Source: DASPLH01 sp035627675 (GTDB taxonomy: Bacteria; Acidobacteriota; Terriglobia; Terriglobales; Acidobacteriaceae). From it: a DNA stretch of 24,741 nt. The DNA lies in the NCBI GenBank assembly GCA_035627675.1, contig DASPLH010000089.1, positions 1 to 24,741 of the forward strand, given 5' to 3'. Each line of letters opens with the position of its first letter. Within the stretch, counting starts at the first letter, position 1. Below the pieces are notes generated by a model that had not been told where the DNA came from, ran no database searches, and was given only the letters and a program-made list of their open reading frames with translations. The translations under genes were made by a program, and so were the position numbers. Shown here piece after piece: positions 1-8,585 of this stretch.

Positions 1-291
1 GCTGCCAAAGTACCAACCAAAACAGGGATGACTGTGATCTATGCAACTGCAGAAGGGAAAAAACTCGCAGAATCTATCATTGGCGCAAACACGATTATGC
101 CAAGTAGAGGTGCAAGAGCGGACGATAGGAGCTTGGCCGTCCCAAAGTACAAGAATGGCACTGGAGTCATTGTCGAAGTAGGGTTCATAAATAGCGCAGC
201 CGATAGACAGAAGATTAATCAGAGCTCAGGAGAGATTGGCAAGGAAATAGCGTCGGGAATTGCCGCCTATATTCGTTCGAGGGGAAAATGA
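1..291 (+). CDS. N-acetylmuramoyl-L-alanine amidase (Amidase_3), C-terminal part; 5' end outside window
   Basis: The reading frame is open from base 1, so the gene starts before the window and only about 96 residues are visible. They match the end of the zinc-dependent Amidase_3 fold. The segment VIVEVGFINSAADRQKI carries the conserved Glu of the family and its 'GFISN' turn, and it is followed by the terminal helix GKEIASGIAAYIRSRGK. Members cleave the amide bond between MurNAc and the stem peptide of peptidoglycan, in the periplasm or outside the cell. The metal-binding N-terminal part cannot be assessed. The stop overlaps the next start (ATGA at 288-291), so the two genes are translationally coupled. 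Base composition is noticeably more AT-rich than in the genes to the right. An ATG at 28 exists but is internal to the domain. Confidence 0.75.
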   Translation, partial: AAKVPTKTGMTVIYATAEGKKLAESIIGANTIMPSRGARADDRSLAVPKYKNGTGVIVEVGFINSAADRQKINQSSGEIGKEIASGIAAYIRSRGK

Positions 292-743
292 GTTCACGAA
301 GATTGCTTACCATTGTGTTGCTAATCTGTTTCGTTACTATCACTCAGCATGCTCACGCCACAAGTGATGAAACATCCACTGGGTGGTATTCGTATCGCTC
401 CAGCGGCTTCTCCATGCGATTCTTGCTGGATCTGGATGGTGTTAAGAATGTGACGATCAAGGACAAATCGTATCCGGGAAGGTTCTCAATCGATCAGTCG
501 GGCCGTTTTGATGGCTTGACCATCTATTCCATCTCTATAGCTGATGCCGGCCACAAAGTGCTTCATGAGATTCAGATAATTGTGCGATTTGATGACTCAG
601 ATAAGGTACGCGCCGTTGCTGGCTTTTATGTTACTCGAGGAATGAAGGCAGACGGCAAGGAGGCGTCTGACATCATTCGTGCCCGGACCTTTGTTCCTGT
701 TTTTGAGCGTGTGATGATAGAGGACCTTCCATCCTCGAAGTAA
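288..743 (+). CDS. Small exported protein of unknown function
   Basis: This is a 151-residue protein with a clear Sec signal peptide: basic MSSRR, a hydrophobic stretch LLTIVLLICFVTI, then a probable cleavage after AHA near residue 24. The mature part is soluble-looking, beta-rich and has no cysteines; I recognise no family. The start overlaps the stop of the upstream amidase in an ATGA arrangement, so it is co-translated with it and may act in the same envelope process (inference). Composition is AT-rich like its partner. A strong hairpin follows the stop. Confidence 0.65.
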   Translation: MSSRRLLTIVLLICFVTITQHAHATSDETSTGWYSYRSSGFSMRFLLDLDGVKNVTIKDKSYPGRFSIDQSGRFDGLTIYSISIADAGHKVLHEIQIIVRFDDSDKVRAVAGFYVTRGMKADGKEASDIIRARTFVPVFERVMIEDLPSSK

Positions 744-755
744 ATACGCCGCTGG

Positions 756-793
756 CCCGGGTTCCGCGCCGGCTCTTTCGGCGCTAACCTGGG
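756..793 (+). terminator. GC-rich hairpin after the amidase operon
   Basis: CCCGGGTT (756-763) pairs with AACCTGGG (786-793) with one G-T wobble. Nested inside, GCGCCG (766-771) pairs perfectly with CGGCGC (779-784) around a 7-nt loop. It begins 12 nt after the stop of the small exported protein. There is no T-tract, so it could be a weak terminator or an mRNA-stabilising 3' hairpin, and it lies between convergent genes. A second small stem, AATCGC/GCGATT (849-854/862-867), follows. Confidence 0.4.
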
Positions 794-911
794 TGGTACT
801 TCCACTCCGCACCTCGCGAATTAACTTTTACGCTGTGGTCTGCCCCACAATCGCACGAGAGGCGATTTTAGGTCCTCCGGCGAGGTCACGTTCCTGCCGG
901 TTCTCAGTCGG

Positions 912-1415
912 CTAAACCCGGTGAACGAACTCGCCCAGCTCCCTGCGTTCCGTGCGTGGAGGGTTTTCGGCTGGGTAGCCCACTGGCAGGATCGCCAGCG
1001 GAGAGTGCTCGGACGGCATTTCGAGGATGCGAGCCACCCTGGACGGGTCGAACGCTCCAATCCAGCAGGTGGCCAGCCCGAGATCCGTAATGGCCAAATG
1101 CGCCATGGTTGCCGCTATGCTCGTGTCCTGCAACGCCCAGCAGGACGGGTTGTCGTACCTGCACCTCGCAGCATGCGAACAGAAGACCAGCAGCGTGGGC
1201 GCGTCCTTTATGAACTGCTGGTTGAAGGTCGCGGCGGTGAGTTCGGCGATGCGCTCGCGATCGGTAACGACGTACACCTCGTACGCCTGGAAGTTACCGG
1301 CGGAGGGGGCCGTGCGGACCGCGCTCAGTATTCGCTCGATTAAACAGGCGTCCACCGGCTGCTGAGTATAGGCGCGCACTGACTGTCTCTGTTCCAACAG
1401 TTGAAAGAATTCCAT
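912..1415 (-). CDS. Nitroreductase-family protein (FMN-dependent oxidoreductase)
   Basis: The protein has 167 residues from the chosen ATG (1415). The N-terminus MEFFQLLEQRQSVRAYTQQPV is the classic nitroreductase opening, with the R-S-V-R FMN-phosphate contact. APSAGNFQAYEVYVV is the second flavin-contact motif. A central GLATCWIGAFDPSRVARIL and a terminal LPVGYPAE complete the fold. Members reduce nitroaromatics, quinones or enones with NAD(P)H using FMN; the substrate here cannot be read from sequence. The start at 1415 is preferred over an upstream in-frame ATG (1475) because AAGGAC sits 6-7 nt before it and homologues begin there. The gene stands alone, convergent with the amidase operon. 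Confidence 0.85.
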   Translation of the reverse strand: MEFFQLLEQRQSVRAYTQQPVDACLIERILSAVRTAPSAGNFQAYEVYVVTDRERIAELTAATFNQQFIKDAPTLLVFCSHAARCRYDNPSCWALQDTSIAATMAHLAITDLGLATCWIGAFDPSRVARILEMPSEHSPLAILPVGYPAENPPRTERRELGEFVHRV

Positions 1416-1493
1416 GGGTCGTCCTTGCTCATCAACATAGAGGAATGAACTCGGACGATCTGTGCGCGGAATCACAGAGCGTTGGAGCTAATC

Positions 1494-1593
1494 GCGGGCG
1501 AGACGCCCGCGCCACACGGGATGATGGACATGGCGTGCGAGACGCCTGCGCCACACGGGGATCATGGCGGGCGAGACGCCCGCGCCACGCGGG
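1494..1593. repeat. Three copies of a 27-bp GC-rich repeat with internal inverted arms
   Basis: Units at 1494-1520, 1533-1559 and 1567-1593 share the pattern GCGGGCGAGACGCCCGC followed by GCCACACGGG. The first and third units differ by one base; the second has two changes in the arms. Spacing is 39 then 34 bp. Each unit holds a 7-bp inverted arm (GCGGGCG / CGCCCGC) around AGA. This looks like an interspersed intergenic element of the kind I recall from Acidobacteria and Planctomycetes, not a CRISPR, because the spacers are only 7-12 bp and similar to one another. Confidence 0.75.
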
Positions 1594-1609
1594 CAGCGTA
1601 ATGACCTTG

Positions 1610-1639
1610 CCCCATGCAAGCTGGCTGACTTGCATGGGG
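1610..1639 (-). terminator. Perfect 11-bp hairpin downstream of the secreted lectin-like gene
   Basis: CCCCATGCAAG (1610-1620) and CTTGCATGGGG (1629-1639) form a perfect 11-bp stem with an 8-nt loop. It starts 22 nt past the stop of the minus-strand gene ending at 1662. No T-tract follows on either strand, so termination is plausible but unproven. It could equally be part of the adjacent repeat element. Confidence 0.4.
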
Positions 1640-1661
1640 GCTTCCTTGCTTCAGGCCAGCG

Positions 1662-2627
1662 CTATTCCCAATGGAATCTGTAGTTGTCCACGAACACGTG
1701 GTAGTCCGTAGCCGACGAGTTCATATCCAACTGGAACGCCGCGAACGTCGTGTAGTTCATGCCCGGCGAGTTGAGGGCCGGCAGCGTTGAGTTCTGTGTG
1801 GGAACTTTGCGTGTGCCATCCAGGCCAACGGCAACCAGCCGCCGCTTGCCGGTCGCGTAGTCGATTTCGAAATCTGCGACGATGTGGTGCCACGTGTCCG
1901 GGGTGAGGGGCTTGAACGGAATGCCCGTCGAGACCCACGCGCTGCGGCCGTAGTCGAACGTGCGCCAGTAGCCGTTCTTGTAGCCCATTTGGAGAGCCAT
2001 GTTGTAGAGCTTGTTGTTCCAGCGGTGTTGCGCTTCGAACTCGATGGCCTGGGGCGTGGTAGCGAACTGGCGGGGGACGAACAGGTCGAACTCGATACGC
2101 AACCGCTTGATGGTGCGGTTGTCATAGCTCTTGAGGTACCAGTAATAATTCGTGTAGTGGTTGTTGCCGGCGACAGCGAAGCGCGAGGAGCGATTCCGAA
2201 GCGCCGGGGAACTCACCAGGGTCTGAGAGCCTGTGACGTAGCGCGTGTCGCCGATGTGGTTTCCGCAGGAGCCGCAATTCTGCCACATCAACTCTTCGAG
2301 GTTCGAGGCCACGTTGTTGAACCCCGTGTCGGTGGCCGTCACCGACAGAGAGTACTTATCGACCTCGCCTGCGCTCGTCCAGGACTGAACCACGATCTGA
2401 TGCAATCCCGGACTGAGTGAGATTGCGGTGTCGATTTTCTGCGTGTTCTGCCCGTAAACCTCATCGTGATCCACGTAGATCTTCATGTGAACTGCATTCG
2501 GATCGGAGGCAATCACGCGTACGGGATTGGGTACCGTCGAACTCGCGGTGGGCGACTGAACAGTGATCGAGGCAGATGCCGCCGCGGTGAGCAAAAGAAA
2601 AAAGACAAAGTGACGCAAGGACTTCAT
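1662..2627 (-). CDS. Secreted protein with N-terminal Ig-like domain and C-terminal lectin-like region
   Basis: This 321-residue protein has a signal peptide (MKSLRHFVFFLLLTAAASAS). Residues about 21-100 read as a bacterial Ig-like strand domain: SPTASSTVPNPVRVIA, then a KIYVDHDEVY strand and the LSPGLHQIVVQSW motif typical of acidobacterial Ig_3/Big repeats. The C-terminal 200 residues (CGSCG, then many aromatic strands, ending FVDNYRFHWE) resemble a concanavalin-like jelly roll. No catalytic residues are assignable. AGAGGG lies about 6 nt before the ATG. It is likely an exported carbohydrate- or surface-binding protein (inference). Three CTAGAA repeats lie upstream. Confidence 0.7.
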   Translation of the reverse strand: MKSLRHFVFFLLLTAAASASITVQSPTASSTVPNPVRVIASDPNAVHMKIYVDHDEVYGQNTQKIDTAISLSPGLHQIVVQSWTSAGEVDKYSLSVTATDTGFNNVASNLEELMWQNCGSCGNHIGDTRYVTGSQTLVSSPALRNRSSRFAVAGNNHYTNYYWYLKSYDNRTIKRLRIEFDLFVPRQFATTPQAIEFEAQHRWNNKLYNMALQMGYKNGYWRTFDYGRSAWVSTGIPFKPLTPDTWHHIVADFEIDYATGKRRLVAVGLDGTRKVPTQNSTLPALNSPGMNYTTFAAFQLDMNSSATDYHVFVDNYRFHWE

Positions 2628-2696
2628 TCAGACCCTCTGGATTAAGGTAGCTTCTTGATACCATCAACCCCGAGGGTTTACGCCCAAGCTGTCCAC

Positions 2697-2745
2697 CTAG
2701 AAACGCCCAGATAAATCTTCTAGAAGCCCTCCGTGTTTCCTAGAA
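2697..2745 (-). promoter_or_regulatory. Three direct CTAGAA repeats upstream of the secreted protein gene
   Basis: CTAGAA occurs at 2697-2702, 2720-2725 and 2740-2745, spaced 23 and 20 bp, roughly two helical turns. The middle copy is extended to the palindrome TTCTAGAA. They lie 70-120 bp upstream of the gene starting at 2627 and just past the 3' end of tex. An operator is possible; no regulator is identified. Confidence 0.3.
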
Positions 2746-2780
2746 GGGTCCTCGTTGTCATGGGCCGGTAAACGTTGGCC

Positions 2781-5051
<2,271 letters not shown>

Positions 5052-5112
5052 GGACGCCTACGCCCATCGTAATCGCAGAGCTTGAGGAAAACTGCGAACT
5101 GCCGCCGTGTGT

Positions 5113-5148
5113 CGAAAACGAAAGAGCCCTGGCCGCAGCCAAGGCTCT
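5113..5148 (-). terminator. Rho-independent terminator of the FN3 protein gene
   Basis: Read on the minus strand, AGAGCC-T-TGGC, loop TGCG, GCCA-G-GGCTCT forms an 11-bp stem with one wobble (plus coordinates 5123-5148). It is followed by TTCGTTTTC. It lies 23 nt after the stop of the gene ending at 5172 and would separate it from tex. Confidence 0.8.
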
Positions 5149-5171
5149 GTATTCAGCGATTCAGCGCGAAG

Positions 5172-5987
5172 TTACTTCGTCGCGCTAAGGTCCGTGTTTT
5201 CCCGCTTGGGCGGTGCGCCGGCGGCTACCGTCTGGAACTGGACGATGTCAGCGACAGGCTGGCCGTCCTTCTGGACCTGGATGTAGTACGTCGTGCTCGG
5301 CTGCAGGTTGCTCAGCTTCGCGCGATGGTTCGTCCCGCCCATGTCGGTGGTGTTCGCCGTGTTCTGGAGGTTGTTGCGGTCGGTTCCGTACTTCACGGAC
5401 ATGTTGCCGCCCGTCTTCGAAGTCCAGGCGATCACGGCATCCCTGTCGCTCGTGTACTCGAGCATCGGGCCGTTGGCGATCATGTCAGAGCTGGAACCCA
5501 TTGGCTCGCCCTTGACGCCGACGTTGCGGTTTTCGCGGTTGTGCGGTGCGCCCTTGGCGACAGTGGTGAACGAAGCGACGTTGCTCTGGACGTCAGCTCC
5601 GCTACCCTGTGCGTTCTCCGAACGCACCTGGAAGTAGTAGGTGGTGTTCGGCTGCAGGTTCTTGATCTCCAGGCGATGGTTCGTGCCGCCCCAGCCCTTC
5701 TGCGTACGCTGGTTCAGGTTGTTACGGTCGGTTCCGTAGGCAAGGTAGGTACCGGCAGGGGTCTTCGTGGACCACGCAATCATCGCCGAGTTGTCGCTGG
5801 TGTACTCGATCACCGGGCCGTTGGTGATTTTCTGCGTGCCCTGCTGGTTCGTGCCGTATCCAGAGGTGCCCGACTGCGTCGAACCCGTTCCCGAGGTGCC
5901 CTGCTGCGGCACTGGAACCATCTGTGCGCTTGCCGCGACAGTTCCGAATGCAAATGCAAATGTCAGAATCGATGTCCTGATCTTCAT
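5172..5987 (-). CDS. Exported protein with two fibronectin type III modules
   Basis: The protein has 271 residues from ATG 5987, chosen because GGAGAGG lies 6 nt upstream and the signal peptide MKIRTSILTFAFAFGTVAASAQ begins there; a longer in-frame ORF from 6065 adds only a non-signal extension. After a Gln/Gly/Thr-rich linker there are two FN3 modules of the purple-acid-phosphatase-like type. Each has GP.xEYTSD, AxIAW, YGTDRNNL, GGTNHR, LQPxTTYY and an end in T-VA-GAP-REN. The modules are a recent internal duplication (see findings). No enzyme domain is attached. It probably resides in the periplasm or on the cell surface and binds partner proteins or sugars (inference). A good terminator follows. 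Confidence 0.75.
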   Translation of the reverse strand: MKIRTSILTFAFAFGTVAASAQMVPVPQQGTSGTGSTQSGTSGYGTNQQGTQKITNGPVIEYTSDNSAMIAWSTKTPAGTYLAYGTDRNNLNQRTQKGWGGTNHRLEIKNLQPNTTYYFQVRSENAQGSGADVQSNVASFTTVAKGAPHNRENRNVGVKGEPMGSSSDMIANGPMLEYTSDRDAVIAWTSKTGGNMSVKYGTDRNNLQNTANTTDMGGTNHRAKLSNLQPSTTYYIQVQKDGQPVADIVQFQTVAAGAPPKRENTDLSATK

Positions 5988-6384
5988 ACCCATCCTCTCC
6001 AAGATTGGAACGACAAAGTGCGCCAAGTCCTTGGATGCATGCTTTGGAGCCGGGGCGGGCTGCATACCGAAGCACCCGAACGGCGGGGAGTCTCCGGACC
6101 CTCTGAATCCTGGTGACGTCCGGGTGCATCCAAGTTGCTACGCGGGTGAGTATTTGGATCAGGGCCAAACGGCCCTGCCGTGCTACACTCGTTCTACGCT
6201 CATTACCACGGCAGTGTGTGGTGCGGTTTTTTCAGTGCGTTTGTTTGATCTGACCCCGCCTTTTGTCTCCTCCGTTTCTTCAGCGTAAAGAAAATCCAAT
6301 TGATGAACTGGCGATTTCACGTACTCGTGCTCGGGCTTTGCCCCTGTCTGGATGCGGCGTAACCGGCCAGACAGAAAGCTAAGT
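5988..6384. other. 397-bp intergenic region with inverted repeats; no gene seen
   Basis: The gap lies between the divergent FN3 protein (-) and helicase (+) genes. Its short ORFs lack coding character. It holds several stems: CCGGAC/GTCCGG (6094-6099/6118-6123), CAGGGCC/GGCCCTG (6160-6166/6171-6177), CTGCCGTG/CACGGCAG (6175-6182/6207-6214), ACCAC/GTGGT (6205-6209/6218-6222) followed by T6 at 6227-6232, and CTGTCTGG/CCAGACAG (6344-6351/6367-6374). An extended -10-like TGCTACACT lies at 6181-6189 on the plus strand. No convincing -35 was found for either gene. Confidence 0.5.
6344..6374 (+). promoter_or_regulatory. Leader hairpin just before the helicase start
   Basis: CTGTCTGG (6344-6351) and CCAGACAG (6367-6374) pair perfectly, with an inner CGG/CCG extension. 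The hairpin ends 10 nt before the preferred TTG start (6385) and contains the alternative ATG at 6352. It could restrain ribosome access, which would suit autoregulation of an RNA helicase; the function is inferred. Confidence 0.4.
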
Positions 6385-7614
6385 TTGAGTACCTTTAGAG
6401 ACTTACCGATTTCGGAGCCGCTGCAGGCGCAGCTCGCCTCCGCAGGTTTCACCACTCCTACACCGGTGCAGGTAGCGGCCATCCCGCAGGCGCTGGAAGG
6501 AAAAGACGTGCTTGCCACGGCCGCAACCGGCACCGGCAAGACGCTCGCATTTGTGATTCCCATGGTTCAACGGCTTGTGGCCGAGAACCCCAAGGGAGTG
6601 GCGGCGCTAGTGCTCGTCCCCACCCGCGAACTTGCCATGCAGGTGGCCGAGCAGTTCGACAAATTCCGCGGCAAGAAGCTGAAAGCAGCGGCGCTCGTCG
6701 TGGGCGGCCTCTCCGAGAAGCCGCAGCTCATGGCGATCCGTCGCGGAGCGCAGGTGATCGTCGCCACGCCCGGACGCCTTGAGGACTACATCGGGCGGCG
6801 GCTGGTCGATCTCCGGCAGGTCCGCATGCTCGTGCTCGACGAAGCCGATCGCATGCTGGACATGGGTTTCATCCCGGCAATCCGGCGGATCGTCGGCGAA
6901 CTTCCGAGAGACCGGCAGACGATGTGCTTCTCGGCGACACTGGAGCCGTCGGTGGCGCGCCTCGTTCAGGATTGCATGCGCAACCCTGTTCGCGTTGCGC
7001 TCGGCTCCACGCTGAAGCCCGCCGCGAACGTCCTGATGCAGGCCTTCGAAGTGCCTCTGACGGACAAGCGCGGAGCGCTGCACAAGATCCTCTCCGCCGA
7101 GAGTGGACGCTGCATCATCTTCGCCCGCACGAAGCGCGGAACCGAGCGGCTTGCAAAGTCGCTGGTTTCCGATGGATTCCGCGCGGCGATGATTCACGGC
7201 GACCGCTCGCAGAGTCAGCGCACGGCGGCCCTCACGGGCTTCCAGCAGGGCAAGTTCCAGATCCTGGTCGCGACCGATGTGGCTTCGCGTGGCATCCACG
7301 TGCAGGATATCGCTCACGTCATCAACTATGACCTGCCGCAGATCGCGGAAGACTTCGTGCACCGCGTGGGCCGTACCGCGCGCGCGGGGAGCAGCGGCCT
7401 GGCCTCCACCCTTTACGCCAGCCACGAAGGACGCGAACTGAAGATGCTCGAAAGCGCTCTCGGAATCCGCATGGAACGCAAGCGCCTCGACGGCAGCCTC
7501 CAGACTCCGGGCGTGGCCAGGCGCCGCGCTGCGGCCGAAGCACAGGCTTCCGCGCCGTCGCGCATCGGGCGACTCCCGGGAGAGTTTTTCCAGGGGCAGG
7601 GCCAATCAGCATAA
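6385..7614 (+). CDS. DEAD-box ATP-dependent RNA helicase (RhlE-like core)
   Basis: The protein has about 409 residues from TTG 6385, or 420 from ATG 6352. All core motifs are visible: Q motif (GFTTPTPVQVAAIP), motif I (ATGTGKT), Ia (PTRELAMQ), GG and TPGR, DEAD in LVLDEADRMLDMGF, SAT in CFSATLE, IV (IIFARTKRG), V (VATDVASRGIHVQDI) and VI (HRVGRTARAG). The tail after the core is short and basic with no extra RNA-binding domain, as in RhlE-type enzymes that remodel ribosomal precursors or work with the RNA degradosome. The TTG start fits the family N-terminus (STFRDLPISEPL) and an AGAAAG about 7 nt upstream; the ATG lies in a hairpin with no SD. A strong terminator follows. Confidence 0.93.
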   Translation: MSTFRDLPISEPLQAQLASAGFTTPTPVQVAAIPQALEGKDVLATAATGTGKTLAFVIPMVQRLVAENPKGVAALVLVPTRELAMQVAEQFDKFRGKKLKAAALVVGGLSEKPQLMAIRRGAQVIVATPGRLEDYIGRRLVDLRQVRMLVLDEADRMLDMGFIPAIRRIVGELPRDRQTMCFSATLEPSVARLVQDCMRNPVRVALGSTLKPAANVLMQAFEVPLTDKRGALHKILSAESGRCIIFARTKRGTERLAKSLVSDGFRAAMIHGDRSQSQRTAALTGFQQGKFQILVATDVASRGIHVQDIAHVINYDLPQIAEDFVHRVGRTARAGSSGLASTLYASHEGRELKMLESALGIRMERKRLDGSLQTPGVARRRAAAEAQASAPSRIGRLPGEFFQGQGQSA

Positions 7615-7644
7615 ACGCAGCCGAACCTGCGTTGCAGACAACGA

Positions 7645-7675
7645 ACGGGCGCCTCCGGGCGCCCGTTTTTCGTTC
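7645..7675 (+). terminator. Rho-independent terminator of the helicase gene
   Basis: ACGGGCGCC (7645-7653), loop TCCG, GGCGCCCGT (7658-7666) forms a perfect 9-bp stem followed by TTTTTCGTT. It begins 30 nt after the helicase stop and abuts an oppositely oriented terminator. Confidence 0.92.
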
Positions 7676-7707
7676 AAAAAAAAATACCGCCGAGGTCCAG
7701 TCGGCGG
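7676..7707 (-). terminator. Rho-independent terminator reading on the minus strand
   Basis: On the minus strand CCGCCGA, a 7-nt loop and TCGGCGG (plus 7701-7707 and 7687-7693) are followed by TA and a run of nine T (plus 7676-7684). No minus-strand protein gene lies upstream of it before the divergent gene at 7881, so it most likely ends a non-coding transcript. Confidence 0.85.
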
Positions 7708-7851
7708 CATGAGCGAACTACGTTGAATCTGGAGCCACGTTACAAGCTTCCAATACGGAAGCATGTGACTTCAGTCACACCTTTCAAAAATTTCTCGGTT
7801 CGCTCAAGGATCACCCGTGGTTGTGCATGATCTTGGTATCGTGTTCAGCCG
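7676..7851 (-). ncRNA. Candidate structured small RNA of unknown family
   Basis: The minus strand carries a perfect 9-bp long-range stem, TGAGCGAAC with GTTCGCTCA (plus 7798-7806 and 7710-7718). It encloses two local hairpins: TGTGACT/AGTCACA (7764-7779) and GCTTCC/GGAAGC (7746-7762). An intrinsic terminator with nine T follows (7676-7707). A TATAAA -10-like box at 7863-7858, with CCGACA 18 nt further upstream, would start transcription near 7851 and give an RNA of about 175 nt. No ORF with coding character occupies the segment. The 5' end is inferred. It might belong to an acidobacterial RNA family such as Acido-1, whose consensus I could not compare. Confidence 0.6.
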
Positions 7852-7857
7852 GCGGCA

Positions 7858-7865
7858 TTTATAAT
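7858..7865. promoter_or_regulatory. Overlapping divergent -10 elements
   Basis: TATAAT on the plus strand (7860-7865) would serve the 2H phosphoesterase gene, starting RNA about 9 nt before its ATG. TATAAA on the minus strand (7863-7858) would serve the candidate ncRNA, with CCGACA at 7887-7882 as a partial -35. The two boxes overlap, so transcription in the two directions may compete. Confidence 0.4.
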
Positions 7866-7880
7866 TGGTTCCGCGCAACG

Positions 7881-8426
7881 ATGTCGGAGACCCAACCACA
7901 CCAGTACGCCCTTGTTGCTTACGTCCGCAACTCACTCGGGCAATTCGTCGAAAACCTGCGCGCCGAACTACACCCGGCCCATGCCCATCTGCCGGCTCAC
8001 TTGTCGGTGCTGCCTCCGCGCCCCCTCGTGGGCGGTGAGGAAGCGGCGTTCGATGCGCTGCGCCAGGCGTGCGCCAACGTCGAGCCGTTCGATGTCGAGA
8101 TGGGCGAAGTCGAGGCGTTCATCCCCACAACTCCTACGGTCTTCATCCGCGTGGCGCGAGCCGCGTACCGGCTGCGCGAGCTCCACGATGTCCTGAACAC
8201 CGACGGGCTCACCTACACCGAGCCGCTCGTCTACATGCCGCACCTCACCATCGCCAAGCTGGACGACAACCAGCGCGCCCGCGAAGTGTTCGAGATCGCG
8301 CGGAACCGATGGGCGCAGTTCGACGGCTCCCGCTGCGTTACTATCGACCAGCTGACCTTCGTTCGGGGCCGCGACCATCGCTGGACCGACATCGCCGATA
8401 TCGATCTCGCCCGCAAAAACCGCTAG
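7881..8426 (+). CDS. 2H phosphoesterase, 2'-5' RNA ligase family
   Basis: The protein has 181 residues from ATG 7881. The two signature HxS/T motifs are present: HLS at residues 40-42 (LPAHLSVLPPR) and HLT at 121-123 (YMPHLTIAKL). These supply the two catalytic histidines of the LigT/2H fold. Spacing and length match stand-alone bacterial members, which act on 2'-5' linkages or cyclic phosphates in RNA or nucleotides; the physiological substrate is not deducible. No SD precedes the ATG, and a TATAAT box ends 15 nt before it, so the mRNA leader may be very short. An in-frame TTG at 7821 would add 20 residues unlike the family and is rejected. Confidence 0.82.
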   Translation: MSETQPHQYALVAYVRNSLGQFVENLRAELHPAHAHLPAHLSVLPPRPLVGGEEAAFDALRQACANVEPFDVEMGEVEAFIPTTPTVFIRVARAAYRLRELHDVLNTDGLTYTEPLVYMPHLTIAKLDDNQRAREVFEIARNRWAQFDGSRCVTIDQLTFVRGRDHRWTDIADIDLARKNR

Positions 8427-8476
8427 TTTCACGCACTTCTTTTTTCCCGCACCGAGGTACATGTCCGCTTTCTGCA

Positions 8477-8506
8477 TTGCGGATGAACTCTCCCACGACG
8501 TACATA
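8477..8506 (+). promoter_or_regulatory. Possible sigma70-type promoter for the UGDH-like gene
   Basis: TTGCGG (8477-8482) and TACATA (8501-8506) are separated by 18 bp, about 80 bp before the start at 8586. The match is moderate. The rest of the 8427-8585 gap holds nothing else recognisable. Confidence 0.3.
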
Positions 8507-8585
8507 CAAGGTATTCGACCGGAGCCGCGCAAATAGCCCTCCCCCGAGTATTCGCCGCGGCGTCTCGTCTTTGAGGATTACCCAT

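Noticed and set aside
1494..1593. Possible CRISPR array
   Set aside because: Only three units, spacers of 7-12 bp that resemble one another, GC-rich internal arms, and no cas genes.
6060..6180. Cyclic-di-GMP or other known riboswitch before the FN3 protein gene
   Set aside because: Stems are present, but I could not match the conserved core of any known class.
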